From positions 62,001-126,000 of the forward strand of contig PSQN01000005.1 in assembly GCA_002989075.1 (NCBI GenBank): DNA of 64,000 bases, in the 5' to 3' direction. This stretch comes from Arthonia radiata. Taxonomy: Eukaryota; Ascomycota; Arthoniomycetes; Arthoniales; Arthoniaceae. Shown one piece after another: positions 1 through 12,114 of the stretch (position 1 is its first letter; each line of letters begins with the position of its first letter). Position numbers and translations under genes: made by a program. The notes below the pieces were generated by a model. That model saw nothing but the letters and a program-made list of their open reading frames with translations, was not told where the DNA came from and searched no databases.

Positions 1-220
1 TGGTTGAGGAGAAGATGAAAGGATGGCAAACCGTTTGTTGTTGTCTCCCTCCAATTCTCTCGGGTCCAGACACGCTATTAGCCCTAAGAGGCAATCTCAT
101 ACAATTCTCCGAACCACGTCCTCCACGATGATGAATGATTGGCCGACTGACAGCTTCTGTTATTGAGATGAACGTCATCTTACCCACATTCTGTAGAGTG
201 GACCTGGTCTGGTTTGCTGA

Positions 221-1569
221 ATGAATGATGAAATACAAGCGAACAATGCGCTTCACTTGATGCTGGAGCGCAATGATAATAATGTGGCTTCCCTGACCGT
301 AGATCCGAAAACCAGGCCAAACAACGGGACCTCGATCCTCAAGATGGCCGGCATTATCGTCATATTCCTCGCTGCTCTGTTCCGGGCTCTCCAGGCTTTC
401 GCAGAGCCTTTAACCAGCAGTCCCTACCAAGTGCCGGGTTCGCTGTCAAACGTGCTTGATCAGTCTCAACAGCAGAATGGAAGCTTGTACACGTACCCAA
501 CAGATATAACGAGGAATATCGTACCTGTACGTCTATCTGCTGAGCAAAAGCTTCACTATCGTACAGCACATGCTAGAGCTATCATACTTGGGCTTGGTAG
601 ATAGATGAACCGGATGCTGATGCAGGTGATATATAGAAGCAAGTACATTCTCACAATGACTACTGGCGTGATCTCCCCTTCTGGTCAGGTAAGCCATCTA
701 TATGAGGATGATTGTGTACCTCCCTAGTCCACTTTGAAATTTCGAACATCATCCATCATCCACCCTTTTTTGTAGCCAATTATGTCGGAGTAGCTAGACT
801 TGCGCCCGCCAAATCTAACAACAGACCAGCCCTCTCCGTAGGTGCCATCAGCATCGAAGCCGACGTTTACCACGTGAACGACACCATCTACGTCGGCCAC
901 GAACGCTCCGCCCTGACAGCCGAGCGCACTTTACAGTCTCTCTACATCGACCCCATCCTCTCCGTCCTGCAACGCACCAACCCTGTCACTCCCTTCGTCG
1001 CCTCCCCAACGAAAAGCGGCGTCTTCGACACCAACTCCGGCCAGACGCTCTACCTCTGGATCGATTGCAAGACGGACGGTGCATCCACATTTCCCGCTGC
1101 GATCTCAGCTTTGCACCCACTTCGCAATGCCGGCTATCTAACTTCGGTCGACGAAGGCGGGAACGTGAAGGTGGGAGCTGTGACCGTCATCGGCACGGGC
1201 AACACGCCTTTGAGCCTCGTTCAAGGCAAAGAACCACGAGACTTCTTCTACGACGCACGCCTAGATTTGTTGAACTCCAGCCAGTCCAACATCACCTCTT
1301 CTGTCACGCCCATTGCGTCTGTCAATTTGGAGACGGCGATCGGCGACGTGCCCCGGAATGGGAGTCTGACAGACAGTCAGACGGAAACGCTGAGAACGCA
1401 GGTTGAGTATGCGCAGAGCAAAGGCATTGGCGCAAGGTATTGGGACACGCCGGGTTGGCCGGTGGGTGTGAGAAGTCGAGTGTGGAGGCAACTGTGGGAG
1501 ATTGGCGTGCAGCTGATCAATGTGGATGATTTGCGCGCTGTTGCGGGAGACGACTGGCTGAGCTCGTAG
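221..1569 (+). CDS. AIM6: Aim6-like PLC/GDPD-fold phosphodiesterase, 3 exons
   Basis: Three exons are supported by phase and sites: 221-526, 637-688 and 776-1569, with introns 527-636 (GTACGT...TAG) and 689-775 (GTAAGC...TAG). The joined protein is about 383 residues. A hydrophobic segment (residues about 41-60, MAGIIVIFLAALFRALQAF) would act as a signal anchor; an in-frame ATG at 343 just before it is an alternative start. The short second exon supplies HSHNDYW and the third SIEADVY and VGHE, matching the catalytic His and acidic pairs of the PLC-like phosphodiesterase (GDPD) fold in the Aim6 family. Yeast AIM6 is known from a mitochondrial-inheritance screen; its substrate is unknown. It ends convergently with the esterase on the other strand, 234 bp away. 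Family assignment is confident, substrate unknown. Confidence 0.85.
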
Positions 1570-1803
1570 TCGTGGTGCAGCATACAGGATGAAGGCATAC
1601 TGCACGATCTTATGAAGTTACGAGGCTGTCCGTGAGGCAGTCGGTGATCTGATGTTATTGCCTTTATGTGCAAGAGCCATGTCCCGCCATGCGCTATGCA
1701 ATCAACGCCACCCTAACGACTCTGCTATACGCTATGCCAAAATGTGCAGTATTGGGTATCGTCCGTCGCTCTGAGAACTCCTGGCTCTAATCTTCTCTAC
1801 GAA

Positions 1804-3195
1804 CTACTGTGACCCTTCCTCCATCAGACGCTCCACCATCCAATCCACCGCTTGATTACTCTCGGGCAGCATCTTATAACTGAACGCCAGCGGGAAACAG
1901 TGCATCTGCTTGTCCCACGTTAGCCACTCGCCTTCCACTCCCTGCTCTACACAATTCTGCGCAAAAAGCTGGGCATCAGGCGCAAGAACGTCTGCGGTCC
2001 CAATGATGCCGTTCACGGCCACTCCTCTCTTCGCAAGCATACTCAGGTCTCTCAGGATAGGTGAAAACTCAGGCATGCCCTTGAGGTCATCGCTCCCTGC
2101 CCACGCCGAGGCGGTCGAGTCAATGTAATTCTTGCTCATGATCGGATCTGCCTTTTCTGCTTTCGGTATGTCAGGATTGGTGTTGCGGAGGTCGACGGCG
2201 GGTGATATCACGAAGATTGAGCTCGGTACTTTCGCGTAGGGATTGTTCGCCAGCACGTTCAGTACCAGCGTGAGCGCGACGTTGCCGCCTGAGCTGTCGC
2301 CTGCAAATATCACGTCCTCGTGGTTTTGGATGTACTTCGTCTTCGTCCGTGTCAGCGCAAGCAAGCCCTCTCCCTTGGGCGAGTCCGTAGGAGGGATCGA
2401 CACGGTAGGCGATCCGTCAATCACCGGCGAATGCGTGAATTTGCCATTCCCATTCCCGTTCGCCATCGGCTCCTGGCTACGCACAGGCCTCAGCGAAGAC
2501 GGCGGCGTGCTCGGTAGGATCTCGTAGTACAGCCTCTCAAGCACGGGCATCGTATCTCTCGCGCGACTCCTCGGCGCCAACGGATGGCTTACCAGCGTGA
2601 CCGTCGTCGGATATCCGCGCTCACTCAGCGTATGCGTTAGATGCGCGCACAGTTTCCAATGCTCTTTGCTTGGCGGCGTCTGCCAGCCCCCACCTGCGAA
2701 ATAATAGATGTGCTTTCGCCGCCTCTTCGGTCCATGGCCGGCGCCAAAGTCCCGACTGGTCACATTCTCCTCCTCGTGCGTCTGGATCTGCTGCAGGATC
2801 TCGGTCGTCTCGTGCACACTGGCCTCATGTTTCCGGTTCTTCTCAGTCTTAAGGTCGTGGATCTGGGCGGGGATGAAGTTTTCGCGCGTGGAAAGAGAAG
2901 TGCGCTCGTTGATTTCATAGAGGCGGACGTCGAGGCCGCGATAGCTGCGCTGGCGGACATTGCAGTTGTCGAAGACGGATTCAGGAGCGTGGAGTTCGGG
3001 CGCGTTGCCGGGTGCTGGAGACTTGGGCGCAATGAGTCGGGAACCGAAAGGCTTTATGGTGGTGTGCAGGAGCGAGGTGCGGAAGGAACGTTCAGAACGG
3101 ACGGTGATGCGAGTTTTGGAGGAGCCCGTGCGCTTTTCGTTGGCAGCAAGGCCGTCTGCAGAGGCGCCCGTTTGAGGTGGTTGTGATGAGTCCAT
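1804..3195 (-). CDS. alpha/beta hydrolase (HSL-type, fold-3) esterase
   Basis: A single open frame of about 463 residues from the ATG at 3195; an upstream in-frame GTG at 3216 is less likely as start. The oxyanion loop YYFAGGGW replaces the usual HGGGF/W, the nucleophile elbow is FAGDSSGGN, an acidic residue sits in GTADVLAPD, and the catalytic histidine is in QMHCFP, so the Ser-Asp-His triad looks complete. An N-terminal extension of about 130 residues is rich in Ser, Arg and Lys. An acidic, glycine- and asparagine-rich insert lies between the oxyanion loop and the elbow, longer than in bacterial HSL-type esterases. Such enzymes cleave carboxylic esters of small or acyl substrates; the substrate here cannot be read. 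No signal peptide is seen. Confidence 0.85.
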   Translation of the reverse strand: MDSSQPPQTGASADGLAANEKRTGSSKTRITVRSERSFRTSLLHTTIKPFGSRLIAPKSPAPGNAPELHAPESVFDNCNVRQRSYRGLDVRLYEINERTSLSTRENFIPAQIHDLKTEKNRKHEASVHETTEILQQIQTHEEENVTSRDFGAGHGPKRRRKHIYYFAGGGWQTPPSKEHWKLCAHLTHTLSERGYPTTVTLVSHPLAPRSRARDTMPVLERLYYEILPSTPPSSLRPVRSQEPMANGNGNGKFTHSPVIDGSPTVSIPPTDSPKGEGLLALTRTKTKYIQNHEDVIFAGDSSGGNVALTLVLNVLANNPYAKVPSSIFVISPAVDLRNTNPDIPKAEKADPIMSKNYIDSTASAWAGSDDLKGMPEFSPILRDLSMLAKRGVAVNGIIGTADVLAPDAQLFAQNCVEQGVEGEWLTWDKQMHCFPLAFSYKMLPESNQAVDWMVERLMEEGSQ

Positions 3196-3216
3196 AAGGG
3201 ACAAGGGCGGGGTCAC

Positions 3217-4434
3217 CGTAATGGAGAAGTGTGCGACGACGGCGTGAGAGATGAAAGCAGCGTGAGCGACATCATAGACATGGATGGATCTGATCTAAAG
3301 TCGAGGGAGCCCGGAGATGTCAGCCTTCGTCGATGCAATTATGATGTTGCATGGTCCCACGTGCACGCACCACCACCCCGGATCTCGGCCCCGGAGTCCA
3401 CCGCCCAGCCGAGGCCCTCAACGAGCTTGCTAGAAGGGGCTCTATCAACAAATAACATTGTCCATCCTCCTGCAGCCTCTTTGTTCCATGTACACGACTA
3501 ACATCACCTCTGCTAGATATTCGTCCGCGTGTTTCTTCCGACACCAGGCATAGACGCGAAGCAGAAGCTATAACATCAAGTGCCCGTCGACTCCTGAAAA
3601 CGATATCCGCAGAGGCCTCTCACATCCCCGTATCAGCCATCCAACAAGAGTACCTAGCTAATACCAGGCAATTGTTTCTCGGTGCGGGGCATTAAAGGCC
3701 TGCTTTCCTCTTTCACGACCGAAGTCCTCGAATTTGCACGATCCAAATGCAAACGAACCAGCCTTGGTCTTACTCTTTACGTACATATGTAAAAGGCTGT
3801 GGTGTGGCATCGCCTGACACCAGCATGCATTCCTTGAGCAGGTAAGAGAAAACGGCGCGTGAAGGAAAATGGGAGCAATGAAGGCCCGAGAAGTATAACA
3901 TCGGACGTGTAGACGACAACTCTCAGTTGTGGTGGCCAGAGTTGAGCCTATCAGTAGATGAACGCTGTTTCTGAGTAAACCGCAGTGCAGAAAAGTGTGT
4001 GGCCTCGCTCAGCACCGCAATGTCTGATACGCCTGGGAGCTGCTGGGGTATAGCCAGGCTATACATCAGCTCCGGCAGCTACTGGTCTTCAAGCACACAC
4101 TCGCTCATTTAGAACGGATGAGGGTCTTTGCTTGCCCTTTAGACCGTTGAAAGCATGACTGCTTGCTGTTCAATCGGGACGCTGTTTTCTAGTACTTGCA
4201 CATCGACTCTGTCGGGGCTGGAAGAGGTTCAACAGCGGCCTGTGCCAGCATGTCTTCATTTTCATGATGGTATGCATGTTACATCTATCTACTGGCTCGC
4301 GGCCTTGCTAGATGGCGGCATCTCACGACCCACGGCCGCCATCTTCACTGTTGCACAAGGCGGCGCCTCTATTTCAGCGTTTCACATCTGCTACGCAACT
4401 CTTACGGTATGCTCATGACCCTTGTGGCTCTGGT
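3217..4434. other. intergenic, esterase 5' flank and SUMO-protease 3' flank
   Basis: About 1.2 kb between the esterase start and the SUMO-protease stop. Only short frames without recognisable content occur. I see no repeat, RNA gene or clear promoter motif. Confidence 0.5.
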
Positions 4435-7400
4435 TCAGAAGTGCTTGCCCCTCGACTTAGGTCTCGGAGTATCGGCTTGCCTCTTGTCCATCTCGAATCT
4501 CATCTGGGCCATTTGAGTCACGCTGCTCTCGTCCCACATATTTGTTTTCTGCATGGCTCGCACCTGCTCTGCAGTGAAATCACGGCCTTGCGACCCGGCT
4601 TGCTTCGCCGGTCGAAGGTCTTCACCGGCGCCCTGGCCAACACGCCTTCTTGTCTCCGCGTAGTGTGCCTCCTCACCTGGCCGAGGAGGAGGGGTCTCGA
4701 ACACGTCTTCGGGATCCCATGACGAGGGTGCATACGTGGAAGCGCGCGCTAGTATACTGTAATTTGGTTGGGGCTGCCTGGCATTGGTAACCCCAGATCG
4801 TCGCAACTCATCTTGCACTACCCCTTCCACATGCTCTGGTGGAGCAACCTTGAGAAGCGGTTCGCGGCGATGCTCGTCTTGTGCGTTGTAAGGATACAGG
4901 GAAGTGGACGGGCGATGTTGATCGCCTGCGAAATGGCGCGACACCTCTCGGACATCCTCAGGATTGTCCAAATACTTTCGCTGCTTAGCTAGGGACTTCT
5001 CAGGAGAGTTGCGTTTTGACGATGACGTTGACTGCGCCTTGCGCTCTGAGCAATCGACAAGGGTCTCTTCAGCCCTGGCATGGGTATTGAGGTCTTCATA
5101 CCAGCCATTTGAAAATACACGCTTGTCAACGTGTTGGTTGTCCATGCTGGACAAACCTGCGATAGACTGCGTATGAGCCATTCGCTCTTCCTGGTACTGA
5201 GAGGTGGGCGGAGGCGATGCATGTAACAGTCGGCTATCAGCACCGAAATCCCTGAGATCGACGGTGTTTCCGGCGTGCTGTATCGCATGGCTGCGTGGTG
5301 AAGACTGGCTCGAGTTGCGTTTGTGCTTGCCATCACGAGCTCCTTGATCAGCCGGGGCAATCTCCAAAATCTCGGGATGATCGAAGCTCGGCCGTTGCTT
5401 GGAGGGCGTAGGCGCCATTACGCCGATGAGTTGTCTTTCGTGCGTATCCGACTTTGCTAGCGAAGATGGTATAGATCTGAAAGGTGTTGTGGTGTGAATC
5501 GGTGTTGCATTTTGCAACTCATCCACATCTTCCAACATGTTTGGCGACGCATCGTCACTGTGGATCTTGGTCGAACGAGGTGCAAGGAATTGCTCATATG
5601 CTGTGGCTCCATTTGGTCGGTCAGGTGGGACGTACTCCTCTAGCAACTTGCTTTTGCTCTTACGCGGTTGCTCTTTTACTTGAGTAGCGTATTCATTCAT
5701 GATCAGCTCGCGGATGTTGTGACGCATTGCGGCAGGCTTCAAACCCGGCCACTGATCTCGAAAGTCGAGCTCGTGCCGGCCAGACTTCTCCAAGAAGTCG
5801 GCGGGATCTTGTAGGAATCGAGCAACATAGCCAGCAAGGTAGACACCACAGTCGCTGAAGTTTGTCTGACCTGGTACTTTATCGTTGCTGCTGATTGGCT
5901 CCTCAATTTCCATTTCAATCTTGTCTTCTGCCTCAGCTTTCAGCCAATCCTTCAGATTCCGCGTGACTTGGGGATGCGTGCCGCCTAGTGAGTCCATTAC
6001 AATAATCACAGGCTCGTCTCGGGTACGTTTCGGTCTACCGCCACCAGACTTTCGCTTGTCCTTCTTGAAAGCATTCCCGTCTGGGATGTTGCCGTTCTTG
6101 CTCAACTCTACAACGTCAGTCTCGTCGAGAGACATCCTATCAGCTCCTTCGGCTAGCTCGTGGTCCGAGGCTGGAGCCGTCGGCGTCACCACTGTATCTA
6201 GTAAATCTGTTGAGGCGGTCGCACCCTGGTCCGCAGGCGGGGAGGACTTTGCCCCATGACTGTCCGTAACGTGATCAGGGTTTCCTGCTTCACTTTCTTT
6301 TGGCGCCTTTTTGAGTTGAGGGATGTTACAGATGATTGCGGCGTACCAGTGATATTGCTCATTGATTGGTACGATGATATGGTCGCAGCCGCCTTCGAAG
6401 ATCTTCGTTTTCGTTGTCCAGCGCTTGACAGCATCAAAATTGATCTTCTTGCCCTTCGGTTGGTTCGTGGTGAGCTGTTGATAGAAGAATGTATTGAATA
6501 TGCAGACTCGACCTGATTTTTTAGCGCTCATGTTCCTCGCGTACTGTAGGCAAAATGTCACGAGGTTATCATTCAGAAGCTCTCCGTCGTCTAATTTTTC
6601 GAGGTCGTCGAAGTCCACAGTGGCCCGATTCGAGCCTTTCCGGGGGTAGACAAGAGCCTTTTGCCACGACGGACCGAGGCCGAACTCCTGGGAAAACTTC
6701 CTCGACGGCGGTGTTCGCACTCGTGAAGTTTCGGCTGTTTGTCCCGCATCCATGCGCGCCCCCGATCTGCGAATGCTACGCCGGTTCGGCGCTGTCTCGC
6801 TGCCAGGCACGGTCTCATACTTGATAGTGTCGTGTTCATCCATTTGAGGCGTGGCAGTCTCAGCTCGCATGGAATTTCTGACCGCCGTACGAGGTGTCGA
6901 AGTATTGGCCTTGGTCCGCCGAGCGCCATCTTCCTTGCTTTCCGAGCGTGCTTCAACAGCCAAAGAAGAACGCTTGTTTTTCTTGGGTGTTTCCGATTGT
7001 TTGCTTTGATGCGAGCCTTTGAAACATTTTTCGAGAGCCTTGGTGAGCCATTCGTCGGTTTCCATGCTCCATTTCGTACCATCCATGCATTTGCAAACTT
7101 GTTGGCTCCAGAAGTCCAGCTGTGTCTTAGTATCTTGAAAAACAAAATGGTGCCATTGAAATACGGAATCTTCGTGTTGGCGTCCGAACATGTGAGTTCT
7201 ATTAGACCTCATGTCGCCGCAATGAACCTTCGCAACGTCTGCGCTCTCGACTTCAAGGTTTGATTTTCCAGTTCTAACCAGCCAATTTGGTGAGCCGGGT
7301 TTAACTTCAAGAAGGAGTGACTTTTCGTTTGTGCGGGACGTGATGGGACTATAGTACGCTCTGAGAGGATATTGGGCTACGTCAGCCGCGGGAGGCTTGG

Positions 7401-9020
7401 ATTTCTGGCTGGTAGCGCGTGATCGTTTTGACGTCAAGGACGACGGCTTTATGTCTGCATCTGGAAGATCTGACTTCAGACGCTCGATCACCTTCGGCTT
7501 TCTCGTGGAAGATGTTAGATGCACCTTGATGTTGTCTTTGTTACCTGCGGCTGGCTCTTCATGGGGCTTTGAAAGACTCTGCCCAAGGAGGGACGTTGGC
7601 TGGTTGAGTTCATCTTCTTCAGTATCTTTTGTAAGATCTGCGACATTGGAGTCTCGCACAAACTTGTTGCGTAAGTTCTCGTCGCTGACCATCACCGGCT
7701 TGTGACCGTCTTCAAGGGCGAAGCGGCACAGCTCTCTCTCCTCACCTGTTACCATTTCAAGTCCTTCTTGATGATGAGTCTTCTGCCGTTTCTGTGGGCC
7801 TTCTGGTCGTCGTCTAAACGGGGGCAGGTCTTCCAATTCTTCGATATCGTCGTGGACAAGCGTCTTCTCGCCAGTGAATTTCAAGCCTTGCGCGAGGCTT
7901 GCTTTGTTGTCATGTGTCAAGCTTTGATCTTGATCGGTTTCAATCGAGATAATGTCTCGTCTTGTGTCGTGAGGAGCTCTTTTAGTTTTGGGGTCCATCA
8001 TTTTCGTCATCCTGCGATAAGGGTCTTCTTCACCGAATATGTTCTGCTTGGTTCGTCTCCGGCTGTGCCTCGGCTGTGATGCATGACCGTCGAGGCCGTC
8101 AACAGAACCCCCTAGAGGCGACTGTGAGCCAATGCTTTGAGAGCCATTGTCCCTCACGTCCAGTGTAGTTATATCCTGGGAGTCGTTCGTATCGAGCCTC
8201 CTCTTCTTGTCTGGTGGTTCTTCGCTGCGCCGTCGCTCCAGGACGCCATTCGGACGTTTTGAGGTCGTAGCCCGCCTCTTGTGCGCGCTCGAGGGTATTG
8301 TGGGAGAGGTGTGAGCGCTCCTTGTGCGTGGCTGGCGAGGATTGGACCGGAACTGTCCTGGCTGACTCGTGAGAGTGTTGAGGGGAGTGAAGGCTCCATT
8401 GCGGGCCTAGTATGTGTTGTCAGTGCATCGACCTCACAGACAGTCCAGTGAGGATAATTTGTACGTAGGCCATGTCATGAAGATTTGGTGTGGAAGGTCG
8501 CTGCTCATCGCTGGGTGTAGGACTGTCGCACTTGTCAACATCTGAATAATCTCTGACATTACACTGGGGACCTCGCTTCGGATCAGAGTGGGCTTACTCG
8601 GCGGCGCAAAGTTCTTTGTGGTCGTTTAGGGTGCCATTGGCGGACGAACCCAGCAAATCTTGCAGTTGGTGACCACTGCGGCGCGTTTGCAGATTGTCTG
8701 CGATCAATGGAGCTCTTGCTATTGCATCGGCTGCCGCGACTGCTTTGACATTCACGGGAGCGTCTTCAGCGAGGTGGGTGTCGGCGTGCTATGCGGACAA
8801 AAAGAAGTTAAATCCGGGTGATGTCAAAAGAAGCGCGTGTGGCACTAACCTCATTTGCTGGAAGCTTGGGAGACGAGTTCGACTCAGGCGCAGAGTCGCG
8901 CTTCTGCAGACGCGATTGCGAGCTGCCCATTGGATTGGAAGGGTTTGGGGGAAGGGGAGCGTCATGAGAACGGAGTGAAGGAAAGGATGGTGAGTCAAAG
9001 GAGGTTGGCGGTGTGGACAT
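4435..9020 (-). CDS. ULP2: Ulp2-like SUMO-specific cysteine protease (C48), 4 exons
   Basis: Removes SUMO from nuclear conjugates. Exons rebuilt by phase on the minus strand: 9020-8850, 8788-8598, 8552-8465 and 8406-4435; introns 61, 45 and 58 nt, all GT-AG. The joined protein is about 1473 residues. The large exon has a basic cluster KKRRLD near its start and the C48 domain in its middle: catalytic His in QYHWYAAI, Asp in IVMDSLGG, Gln and Cys in GQTNFSDCGVYLAGY. About 110 disordered residues separate the His from the Asp strand; such a split catalytic domain is typical of Ulp2/SENP6-7 rather than Ulp1. The C-terminal 450 residues are low complexity. The gene ends 1.2 kb from the esterase and starts 257 bp from the end of the eIF4E gene on the same strand. 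The first three exons are inferred from splice sites and a continuous coding-like frame. Confidence 0.88.
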
Positions 9021-9276
9021 TGGCGTGGCTCGAAGGAGCTACCGCTCCCAAGGCAAGTGATGGCTGTTGGTGAAAGGCAGCAAACGTCGTCCAAGACTCG
9101 TCGAAGTGATAATCATCACTGCTTCCTGAAAGCTGACAGTAGATCCATGCCAATGCTAGACGCCCGCTCAAGAAGTACAACAGAGCAAACATCCTAGTCA
9201 AACAAATGTCGCTGCTAAGGCCTTCCTGCAGCTTCCGCTTCGGTATATCGTACACATCTTGACCTCTTCACCTCCG

Positions 9277-10368
9277 CTACGGCGGCGGCTTTTCCCTACC
9301 GCTTTCGTTTAGGGTCATGGTGTTGCGCCTCTTCTCGGGATTGCCCTTCTCCTGGCGCGCCTGATCTATCGCTGACCTCTGTGCAATACTGTCGTCGTGG
9401 CTCTTCCAGACCAGGTTCGTGTCCGCCGGTAGATCCAGCACCCGCTTCACTGTCTCCCTACAGACTTGTCAAATTTGGTTCACGCCCCGGGAAGGGGTCT
9501 CGACTTACCGAATCTTCACATTGCGCCCGCCATCCATCTTCGTCCAAACGCTGATTACGTCTTCTCCGCTCCGTACACTCACCACCATCCCGCACACCTC
9601 CTCGCCCGCCTCCAAAAACTGGTCCCCAATTGTCGCAAGGAGCAGCTCTTCCCAATAGCGATCGACAACGCCTTTCTTGATCCTCATAATCCATTTGCCT
9701 CCCTGCTTGTTCTGATCGTCCTCCCAGACAGGCCGCACGCCATCTCTGAAGAAGTGGTAGTCGGAGACTGTCGGAAGCGCCGACGGCCGTTTCAGATGTG
9801 AATAAACCCGCCAGAACTCTTCCGCCGTGGACATCTTGTAGACAGGCTTGATGGATTTTTCATAGTCTGAATTCTTTGCCGCCGGCGGTCGGTACCACAT
9901 GACCCATGACGTCCTCAGTGGCAGCTCGCCTTTCGTCTCGTGGACTTTGTCCAGCTGTGTGCGGCTATCGTGCTGTGAGAAGGAGGAGGTCCGCGGGAGT
10001 GTTCTGGATTGCTTGTCGGAATCGTTTGCGGCAGAAGATTTGTTCCAGTCGAAAGCATTGCCAGGAGTCTTTGGTGTCTTGGTGGCTGAACCAAAAGATG
10101 CAAAAGCTCCAGATCCAAGACCGAAAGCGGATGATTTGCCAGATGGTGCAGAATTCTTGGTGTTCAAGGGCGTGACACCGTTCGAGAGGGAGGGTGGTCG
10201 GACCCCGCTAAGGTCGCCAGAGGAGAGTCGAGATCTAGCCAAGGGTCGTCCTGAGTTGTCCTTGGACAGGTCGGTACTTTGTCTACGGCGGCTTCAGCAT
10301 GTGGTTGTAAGCTTGCAAACGGCCACAACTTACCTTGAACGCCTGGTCCAGAGGTTGTCTCGGTCCAT
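9277..10368 (-). CDS. class II eIF4E (4EHP/eIF4E2-like) cap-binding protein, 3 exons
   Basis: Exons on the minus strand are 10368-10334, 10282-9509 and 9457-9277; both introns are 51 nt with GTAAGT donors. The start MDRDNLWTRRS and the C-terminal exon (about 60 residues) are fixed by phase. A Ser/Thr-rich N-terminus of about 100 residues is followed by the cap-binding domain: WVMWYRPP, a PVWEDD cap-stacking tryptophan with the adjacent acidic residue, then GGKWIMRI and VCGMVVSVR. At the place of the first cap-stacking Trp of canonical eIF4E the sequence has Tyr (SDYEKSIK), as in metazoan 4EHP. That makes it class II, a likely translational repressor or alternative cap binder rather than the housekeeping eIF4E; the regulatory role is inference from the family. 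Confidence 0.85.
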
Positions 10369-11841
10369 GAATGAAGTCAAAAGCTTCTCGAATGGATCGT
10401 CCGGTAGTGACCCACTACAATACCAACGGCACACTCGTTGCAAGGTTGGGAGAACGGTAGACACAGGAGACTTCAAAGTGTCACATCGAGCAATTCTGCG
10501 ACAAGGGCGTATCGCTGGAGCAGTGTGTATGTAGCGTAGGTGTTTAAGTGAGCCTGATGAGAAATTGCGACAATGCAAGAAGATTTGGTCAATTGCTGTC
10601 CGCGTACATGCTCGTAGCCATTCTGCGAAATATCGCGCAAAGGGCGCACCCTGCCACGCTTGCTCGCAAAAGGTTTGGTTTAGCTTCTCTGCTTGTTGCT
10701 CTACCGCGTCCACCGCGGGCTTTGGTCTGCTTTGCTTTCTATAAGCGATATCCCAGCACTGTGCTACTCGGATTGCCTTGAAGTGCACGGGTCTTGCTCC
10801 ACGATGACTGGGCAACTCAACACCAGACGTTCAAAGTTCAACGAGCCATTTGTTCACGGTAAATACTTCTGGGACAATAATAACCAGTTTCAATCTCGCC
10901 GTGCATACCCAACAAAAACAGAAAACCTCAGAGGATGCCTGTTCTTGCAGTTGCGTTCACGGGCAGTCCGACTTGCACCAGTGTGAACATTTGGTGATCA
11001 ACAATGCGCCCGGCCCTGCGCGCCCAGCCAGTGGGTCGCTGACAGCTTGCACCCTCACGATCGACCTTGGTGATTGGCCGCAAGCAACATAGCGAAGGCT
11101 GTTTGACGAGCGCTAGAAATGATAAGAAAATCCCCTTGCAGACTGACAGCGCTGACATGAAGGAATAGCCCGGATTGAAGTCCTTGCGGGATGTCAATAT
11201 AGCTAGTGAGTTCTGTATGATATGTAGTCTTTGCGATGGCGAGATTTCGAGCTGGCATCACTGACTCGGCGCTTCTATTCTTATACTCGCTACATCCGAC
11301 TCACCTCTCTTTACTCACCTCTCTTTACGAATGCCCCTCTGCAGATATTTGCGAATGTATTCTGATATGGAGCAGAGTTTTATTGTAGACTCAATTGGCA
11401 TGCTTCAGTCTTCAAAATGATACTGAACAATCCGCGGTACAGATGCGTCGGTCCAAGATCCGGTCAGGGCAGATATGTGGAGGATGACACCTGGAGCTCT
11501 GACTTCTCCGACCCGGGTACAGCTGCCCGCATGCATCGATGTAGGGTATGACAAGACTGGTTCGTCTCAAGAGATTACCACCCTCTATGCCGTATGATCT
11601 ACAGACTGTTCTTTGCATACTATTTGCTACTACTTAGTCCAAGGCTCATGAACTTGTCTTACTATTAATATCGAGCGATGATTGGTGGGAAATACGTTCC
11701 TCAGCCCATACTAGAGTCGTGCTCAAGATCCCCCATACTACAGTCGTTGCCGGGAATGCCATGTACTTACATTGAAAAAGATCACTCGAATCGTCCCGGT
11801 TCGGATCAAAATCCAATCGTTGCGTTCAATTCACCTAGAAT
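10369..11841. other. intergenic, 1.5 kb, eIF4E promoter side
   Basis: The upstream flank of the class II eIF4E gene. It holds a perfect tandem duplication of a 14-bp unit (listed separately) and only short frames with no recognisable protein. No RNA gene seen. Confidence 0.5.
11299..11326. repeat. 14-bp perfect tandem duplication
   Basis: The unit actcacctctcttt occurs twice head to tail at 11299-11312 and 11313-11326. It is pyrimidine rich. No function can be read from it. Confidence 0.8.
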
Positions 11842-12114
11842 ATGTCAGATGTGCTCTCAGATATCTCGTCTGAAGTTCGTTCTACTGCGGAAAGTATCGT
11901 CAAGATATTCAATAATAGCCAAAATGCGACTGCCGAGATCGAAAAGCAGCTCAGCTAATTGCTTCGATACCAGGCTCAGAGCCGACCACAAGGCGGGGTT
12001 GTACAGCATCCAACTCCACAAACACAAGAGATACAGATGAAGAAGGACCCAGTACCTCCCAAAGGAAAGCAGCCGCCCATGAGCCTCGGGAGAAACAAAG
12101 GAGCGGCGAAGTAG
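11842..12114 (+). pseudogene. small coding-like frame interrupted by one TAA
   Basis: One reading frame runs from ATG 11842 to TAG 12112-12114 with a single stop, TAA at 11956-11958. The first part starts MSDVLSDISSEVRS and contains NNSQNATAEIEKQLS, which looks helical; the second ends with a Lys/Pro/Gln-rich tail (PVPPKGKQPPMSLGRN). Both halves share the frame and have protein-like composition. No convincing intron removes the stop: the candidate donors in front of it are weak or out of phase. TAA would arise from CAA (Gln) by one C-to-T change. I do not recognise the family. It could be a recently broken small gene, a sequencing error, or chance. Confidence 0.35.

Noticed and set aside
2641-3186. 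181-codon plus-strand frame over the esterase N-terminus
   Set aside because: Antisense shadow of the real coding frame.
8169-8399. 76-codon minus frame taken as a separate gene
   Set aside because: It is an out-of-phase frame over exon 4 of the SUMO protease; the in-phase frame continues to the splice acceptor at 8407.
10334-10815. Extension of the eIF4E frame upstream of 10368
   Set aside because: The frame is open further upstream but the typical N-terminus MDRDNLWTRRS starts at 10368 and the extra part lacks conservation-like features.
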